Origin: CAYRYU01 sp964428355 | GTDB lineage: Bacteria > Muiribacteriota > Ozemobacteria > Ozemobacterales > Ozemobacteraceae | Direction: 5' to 3' | NCBI GenBank assembly: GCA_964428355.1 | Contig: CAYRYU010000039.1 | Location: 1-60,861 of the forward strand | DNA: 60,861 nucleotides | Shown: positions 56,798 to 60,861 of the stretch, one piece after another | Layout of the letters: every line of letters begins with the position of its first letter | Position numbering within the stretch: the first letter of the stretch is position 1 | Notes under the pieces: generated by a model | Told to the model about the DNA's origin: nothing | Database searches by the model: none | What the model saw: only the letters and a program-made list of their open reading frames with translations | Position numbers and translations under genes: made by a program

Positions 56798-57367
56798 ATG
56801 ACTCCTGAAGAAATCTGGAAAGAAGCGGTCCATGGTTCCCAGAAGGCCTGGAATCAGCTGTATGCCTTGTTCGGAGGCAAAATGTACCAATTCTTCTTCA
56901 AGAACACGGGGAACCCGCAACTCGCGATGGACAAGACCCAGGAAGTGTTCGAGCGGCTTTTCAGGCACAAGGAGGCATTCCAGGGAGGGACGCTCAGCAC
57001 CTGGATGTTCCGGATTGCCAAGAACATGTTGATCGACGAGTGGCGGAAGCGGCCCAAGGCCGAAATCCTGACCGAGAACCCGCCCGAAACCCCTGATTCC
57101 CAGGTTTCGGTCGAAGATGGCGTCGTAAGGAAGCTCGAACACGAAGCCGCGGTGAAGTTGATCGATGAAGCCCTTCCACTTCTTGGCGACGAGGAACGGA
57201 TGATAATCGGGTTGACCTACCTCGGTGGATTGTCCTTCCCCGAACTGGCCCAGGTCCTCGAACTTCCGCTTGGTACCGTAAAGACGAAGGTTAGACAGGC
57301 CCGCCTCAAACTCGACAGGCTGATCGGCGAGAAATCGGCGGAGAAAGTGGTGGTGGAGAGCGTATGA
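56798..57367 (+). CDS. ECF-family RNA polymerase sigma factor
   Basis: A 189-residue sigma-70 family protein with only regions 2 and 4. Region 2 covers about residues 10-85 (WNQLYALFGGKMYQFFFKNTGNPQLAMDKTQEVFERLFRHK...STWMFRIAKNMLIDEWRKR). Region 4 covers about 125-180 (DEERMIIGLTYLGGLSFPELAQVLELPLGTVKTKVRQARLKLDRLI), a helix-turn-helix for the -35. Its stop overlaps the start of the anti-sigma gene (ATGA), which should hold it inactive until an envelope signal arrives. Its target promoters in this window are unknown; no motif repeated ahead of several genes was found that is clearly of ECF type. Confidence 0.95.
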   Translation: MTPEEIWKEAVHGSQKAWNQLYALFGGKMYQFFFKNTGNPQLAMDKTQEVFERLFRHKEAFQGGTLSTWMFRIAKNMLIDEWRKRPKAEILTENPPETPDSQVSVEDGVVRKLEHEAAVKLIDEALPLLGDEERMIIGLTYLGGLSFPELAQVLELPLGTVKTKVRQARLKLDRLIGEKSAEKVVVESV

Positions 57368-58725
57368 ACTGCCAGGAACTGAATGAACGGATGATCGATC
57401 CCGTCGCCCTTCCCCAGATCGAACAGGATCCCCAGGCGATGGAACACCTCACCTCCTGTTCCGCCTGTCACGCGCGCTGGGAGTATGAGAAAAAGCTCCA
57501 GGCGGGGTTCCAGAGCATCGTGGAACGCCCCATTCCCTCCGCCCTCACCGAGAAACTCCTTGAAATCCCGAACCAGGCGACGGCCATGGCCACGCAGGAG
57601 GAGACCGGAGTCCCCTTCTGGGGACGGTTCTGGTTCAAGGCCGGGTTGTCTGCCGCGATGGCGGGCTTCCTGCTCGCCGTCTGCCTGAAAACCATCCAAT
57701 ACTCTGGTCAGGGGCCAACAACACGGACCGGGGAAATCTCCACCGCCGCCGCCCCAAAGGAGAAAACACCGGAGACAGGGTTGGCCGCCAACCCGATCAT
57801 TGAGCCTGCCCAGCCAACCGCCATTCCCGAACCCGCGAAACCCCATCCTGCCCTGAACCCCGCGGCTGAAATTGCGGCGGCGAGTCCTTCCGAAACACGT
57901 TTCGATCTCGCTCGACTTCCGAAAGAAGCCGATAAGGCCGCTCCGACTGTGACCATGCAGAACTCGGTCGCCGATGGAGTGGCCCGCGAAAAGGAAACCG
58001 GATCCACCCCCGCACCTTCTTCGCCTCCCGCAGGGGGCCCTGCGCCGAGGTCCGTCAGGCCCGGGGTCGCCCCCACATCCGAATCCGGGGACTTTTCCGC
58101 GGCCGGAAAGGAAACTGCCAAAAAGGAAAACCCCACGAAGGCGGAGGAACCTCCCCATGTAGTCGGGGAGCCCCTGATCGATCCAAGCGAAAAGACCAAG
58201 ATCCAGCTTGCCGCCCGTAAGGCACCTCAACCGGTTGCGTCAAAAGGTTCGGCTCCCGCAGGAAGTGGAAATACCGATTCCTTCTCTGCCGCCGAAGAGA
58301 ACAAGATCCTGGCTGACCAGGTCGATTCGGGGAAGCTGGGGGAAGTCATGCTCATGAAAGCCTCGCCGGAAGAGGTCCTGGCTCCCCTCGAAGCCGCTCC
58401 CGGGGACCTCGCCCAATCAGAGGGGGAAGCCGGGTTCGTCCAACCGCCGCCTTCCGGAATGAAGAAGGCCCTGGGGAAAAGGGAAATGCGCGCAAAGCTC
58501 GATATCCGAAGGGATCAGAGGCACGAACTGATCGAAAGGATTGTCCGGGAGCACCGAAGCCAGGTCCGCGAAGGCCCGTTGGACATCGATCAGTGGGTCA
58601 TTTCGAAATGGATCACCGTCCGCGAGCGGATCCAGCTATCCCCCCCCCCTGGAACCAGGTGGGCGGCGATCCTGGAAGGAAACGAACTCGTCGCAGTCCT
58701 GGAGGTCGCTGAATCGGAGAATTGA
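57364..58725 (+). CDS. Zinc anti-sigma factor with long periplasmic domain
   Basis: A 453-residue protein. The N-terminal zinc-binding anti-sigma motif HxxxCxxC is H28, C32 and C35 (EHLTSCSACHARW), typical of ZAS domains that clamp ECF sigma factors. One transmembrane helix is at about 92-110 (FKAGLSAAMAGFLLAVCLK). The periplasmic part begins with a Pro/Ala-rich stalk of roughly 250 residues and ends with a small domain (LDIRRDQRHELIERIVREH...WAAILEGNELVAVLEVAE). The long stalk could span the peptidoglycan to sense the envelope. Its ATG overlaps the sigma gene stop, confirming a cognate pair. Confidence 0.88.
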   Translation: MNCQELNERMIDPVALPQIEQDPQAMEHLTSCSACHARWEYEKKLQAGFQSIVERPIPSALTEKLLEIPNQATAMATQEETGVPFWGRFWFKAGLSAAMAGFLLAVCLKTIQYSGQGPTTRTGEISTAAAPKEKTPETGLAANPIIEPAQPTAIPEPAKPHPALNPAAEIAAASPSETRFDLARLPKEADKAAPTVTMQNSVADGVAREKETGSTPAPSSPPAGGPAPRSVRPGVAPTSESGDFSAAGKETAKKENPTKAEEPPHVVGEPLIDPSEKTKIQLAARKAPQPVASKGSAPAGSGNTDSFSAAEENKILADQVDSGKLGEVMLMKASPEEVLAPLEAAPGDLAQSEGEAGFVQPPPSGMKKALGKREMRAKLDIRRDQRHELIERIVREHRSQVREGPLDIDQWVISKWITVRERIQLSPPPGTRWAAILEGNELVAVLEVAESEN

Positions 58726-58881
58726 TGCCAATCTTGCGGGCAGGCGCGGGAACCCCCCCCCTGCTGGGACTCCCGCATCCCCGCGGGAACCGGGCTGAGG
58801 CGCACTCTGAACGTCGCATTCCCCGGGCTACAGTTTCGTCGGAATTCATCCTATTGGAGACTGAAGATTCCTTTTCCGTTA

Positions 58882-59409
58882 ATGAAGGAAACCGTGACCG
58901 GGGAAATCGTTTCGGACCCCGGTCCTTTCCGCTGTACCCCGGCCAGTTCAAAGGGCTGGGCGTTGTTGAACTCGGTCATCCTGATGTTCGTGGTTCTGCT
59001 GAGCATCGGGCCTCTCCTTCTTGCCTACCAGGAGGTGGCGGCAGTGGCCTCGCTTCTCCTCCCAGGAATCTACTCCCGTATGGGAAAGGAGGAAATCCTC
59101 CTGATGAACTGGGGCGCGGCCACCCTGGGAGGCGAACTGAACATGCTTCTGTTTTTCGAAGTGGTCGCCACACTGGGGCTTGTGACCTTGGTTCCGATGA
59201 CAGGACTGTATGCCGGAGCATTCATCCTCCTTTCGGAACAAGCCCTACTGGTTGCATTGCATTTTCTCATCCTGAGAGAGTTTCTTGCAGACCTTTGCCC
59301 CGACGGGGGCGTTCTCCGAAAGGTCACCCTTTCAGTTCTCCTCTCGGCAACCTTTCCACTGGCCCTATTACTCACCTACCTCATGCTTGTTTTCATTCGC
59401 GGGAGTTGA
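58882..59409 (+). CDS. Small polytopic membrane protein of unknown function
   Basis: A 175-residue protein with four to five hydrophobic segments (LLNSVILMFVVLLSIGPLLLAY, VAAVASLLLPGIY, MLLFFEVVATLGLVTLVPMTGLYAGAFILL, LLVALHFLILREF and VTLSVLLSATFPLALLLTYLMLVFI). No family was recognised and no catalytic residue is evident. The ATG has only a weak ribosome site, and the exact start is uncertain. It sits 156 bases after the anti-sigma gene and 33 bases before the DEAD helicase gene on the same strand. Confidence 0.65.
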   Translation: MKETVTGEIVSDPGPFRCTPASSKGWALLNSVILMFVVLLSIGPLLLAYQEVAAVASLLLPGIYSRMGKEEILLMNWGAATLGGELNMLLFFEVVATLGLVTLVPMTGLYAGAFILLSEQALLVALHFLILREFLADLCPDGGVLRKVTLSVLLSATFPLALLLTYLMLVFIRGS

Positions 59410-59442
59410 CCGCGAAAGTTTATCTCACCTAAGGAATTGATC

Positions 59443-60861
59443 ATGATCGTTTCTTCCGAAAATCCCCAGTCCGAAAATCCCGGCGCGGCCGAAGCGCTCG
59501 AGCCGGAGGCCTCTCAGGGCTCCCAACAGCCAACTCCGATTGTCGAATACCCTCCTTTCCAGTTCGAGAACCTTCCCCCCTCCCTTCGGCAATCATTGTC
59601 CGATTGCGGTTGGGCCCAACCCATGCCGGTCCAGGCCCGTGTCATCCCCTGGCTACTGGACGGGAAGGACGTCATCGTCCAATCCCAGACAGGAAGCGGA
59701 AAGACCGGAGCCTTCCTGCTTCCCCTTTTGCAGCGGATCGACCCCTCCAAACCGGGATGCCAGGCATTGATCCTGGTGCCGACAAGGGAGCTTGCCTCCC
59801 AGGTTAAGACCGAATGCGACCGCCTTGCAGGGCATCTCGGGGTCAAGTCCGTCGCCGTTTACGGCGGGGTGAAATACGGCCCCCAACTGGAGGCGTTCCG
59901 GGAAGGCGTTCCGATAGTGGTGGGAACTCCGGGCCGGCTTCTCGACCATCTGGCGAAAAAGGCACTGAATCTCAACACCCTGAAGTTTCTCATCATCGAC
60001 GAGGCGGACGAGATGCTTTCCATGGGTTTCTGGCCCGACATGCGCCGGATCCGCTCTTATCTCCCCAAACACAGGGTTTCTGCAATGTTCTCGGCAACCA
60101 TTCCGGGTGGTGTCCGGCTTATGAGCGAGGAGTTCCTCACCCGGCCCGCTTTTCTGGGCCTTTCCGAAGGCGGAATCCACGTGGCGGAAATGGACCACGT
60201 CTATTACGTCGCGGACCCGATGCAGAAAGACCGTGTTCTTATGCGGATCATCGACATCGAGAACCCCCAAAGCGCAATCATCTTTTGCAACACGAAGAGC
60301 GAAGTGGAATACCTCACTGCCTTTCTCAGAAGATTCGGATACGACGTCGATCAGATCAGCGGGGACATCAACCAGCGTGATCGTGAGAACGTTATGGGAA
60401 AGGTGAAGCGGCACGAACTCCGGCTTCTTGTCGCCACCGACATCGCCGCTCGGGGAATCGACATCAGTTGCCTCGAGTATGTCTTCGTTTACGATTTTCC
60501 CCCCGATTTCGAACAATACATCCATCGCGCCGGGAGAACAGGTCGGGCGGGAAACCGCGGGATCGCCGTCAGCCTGGTTTCGATCCTTCAGGAACTCGAT
60601 CTTAAGAGGGCTGCGAAACGCCACGGGATTCCCTTCCTCCGCAAGAATACCCCAACGCCGGAGGATGTCCAGAACCGCCTTTCCGAGAGACTCCTTGCAC
60701 GGCTCGAAGCCGACCTGCGTGATATCGACACGGCAAGGCGGGAGCGGATGCAGGGATACTCCCGATTCCTCGCCGAAATGCGGGAGCAGGAACACGGCCA
60801 GGATCTTCTCCTGATGGCCATCGACGAGATCGCAGAGCGGATACGGAGGGGCGGACGTCCC
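59443..60861 (+). CDS. DEAD-box RNA helicase, partial at right edge
   Basis: ATP-dependent RNA helicase of the DEAD-box family, 473 codons before the window ends and still open. It has the Q motif region (FENLPPSLRQSLSDCGWAQPMPVQ), motif I SQTGSGKT, Ia PTRELA, Ib GTPGR, motif II DEAD (IIDEADEML), motif III SAT, IV IIFCNTK, V ATDIAARGID and VI HRAGRTGRAG. A helical extension begins after the second RecA-like domain. The ATG at 59443 follows AAGGA. Such enzymes remodel rRNA or mRNA, especially in the cold. The C-terminal region, which would distinguish CsdA/RhlE/DbpA types, is not fully in view. Confidence 0.95.
   Translation, partial: MIVSSENPQSENPGAAEALEPEASQGSQQPTPIVEYPPFQFENLPPSLRQSLSDCGWAQPMPVQARVIPWLLDGKDVIVQSQTGSGKTGAFLLPLLQRIDPSKPGCQALILVPTRELASQVKTECDRLAGHLGVKSVAVYGGVKYGPQLEAFREGVPIVVGTPGRLLDHLAKKALNLNTLKFLIIDEADEMLSMGFWPDMRRIRSYLPKHRVSAMFSATIPGGVRLMSEEFLTRPAFLGLSEGGIHVAEMDHVYYVADPMQKDRVLMRIIDIENPQSAIIFCNTKSEVEYLTAFLRRFGYDVDQISGDINQRDRENVMGKVKRHELRLLVATDIAARGIDISCLEYVFVYDFPPDFEQYIHRAGRTGRAGNRGIAVSLVSILQELDLKRAAKRHGIPFLRKNTPTPEDVQNRLSERLLARLEADLRDIDTARRERMQGYSRFLAEMREQEHGQDLLLMAIDEIAERIRRGGRP

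Noticed and set aside
1..60861. tRNA, rRNA, riboswitch or insertion sequence
   Set aside because: Every intergenic stretch was read; none shows a cloverleaf, rRNA segment, recognised riboswitch core or transposase gene.

Overview
The window comes from a GC-rich, Gram-negative-type bacterium, very probably an uncultured lineage known from a metagenome assembly. It carries lipoprotein and Sec signals, a type IV pilus ATPase, a monofunctional PBP, an ECF sigma/anti-sigma pair, and many Ser/Thr-kinase, FHA, HEAT, TPR and ankyrin proteins. A deep-branching candidate phylum (for example Riflebacteria) would fit, but no rRNA or other phylogenetic marker is present, so this is a guess. No rRNA, tRNA, CRISPR array or insertion sequence was recognised. 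Two 100-base N runs (33572-33671 and 56589-56688) are each flanked by identical 55-base sequences, so they look like overlap-join artefacts rather than missing DNA.

Layout. 1-4295: aspartokinase/homoserine dehydrogenase (cut by the left edge), a DUF2225-like exported protein and a GT87-like membrane glycosyltransferase. 4313-12116 (minus): a compact cluster reading TPR protein -> PilB-type ATPase with a C-terminal histidine-kinase-like ATPase domain -> exported PilO-like protein -> pseudouridine synthase -> HD phosphohydrolase. 12217-20324: a single-module Clp ATPase, a zinc-ribbon protein, a predicted lipoprotein ADP-ribosyltransferase, a PBP with a LysM partner, a coiled-coil membrane protein and an LPG-synthase-like flippase. 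20506-25531 (plus): a tight run of DUF6115-like protein, AI-2E-type permease, ABC ATPase and permease, and MnmA. 25617-30551: a tandem-HTH regulator, RarD, a STAS anti-anti-sigma protein and a membrane HEAT-repeat protein.

30625-48370 is the most unusual region. Two paralogous membrane-anchored Ser/Thr kinases (36948-39470 and 44089-46659) each lie beside one of two paralogous coiled-coil membrane proteins of unknown family (35152-36780 and 46799-48370). Around them are two exported ankyrin proteins, an FHA/zinc-ribbon protein translationally coupled to a radical SAM activase, a Clp-type AAA+ protein whose first AAA domain has lost its P-loop, and a RelA/SpoT-type alarmone synthetase. The two kinase genes have identical predicted promoter hexamers and identical promoter-to-start spacing. 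I propose this as a duplicated, undescribed phospho-signalling module at the cell envelope; its function is inference.

48454-60861: a phosphohexomutase, an S41-type protease, an exported alpha/beta-hydrolase-like protein, an FHA-GAF-GGDEF protein with a degenerate GRDEF motif followed directly by a DUF2325 coiled-coil protein, an ECF sigma factor with its anti-sigma factor, a small membrane protein, and a DEAD-box RNA helicase cut by the right edge.

A family of five intergenic palindromes with an invariant GGGGACACCCGACC core punctuates the window. Four of the five lie exactly between convergent genes, where they probably act as bidirectional terminators.
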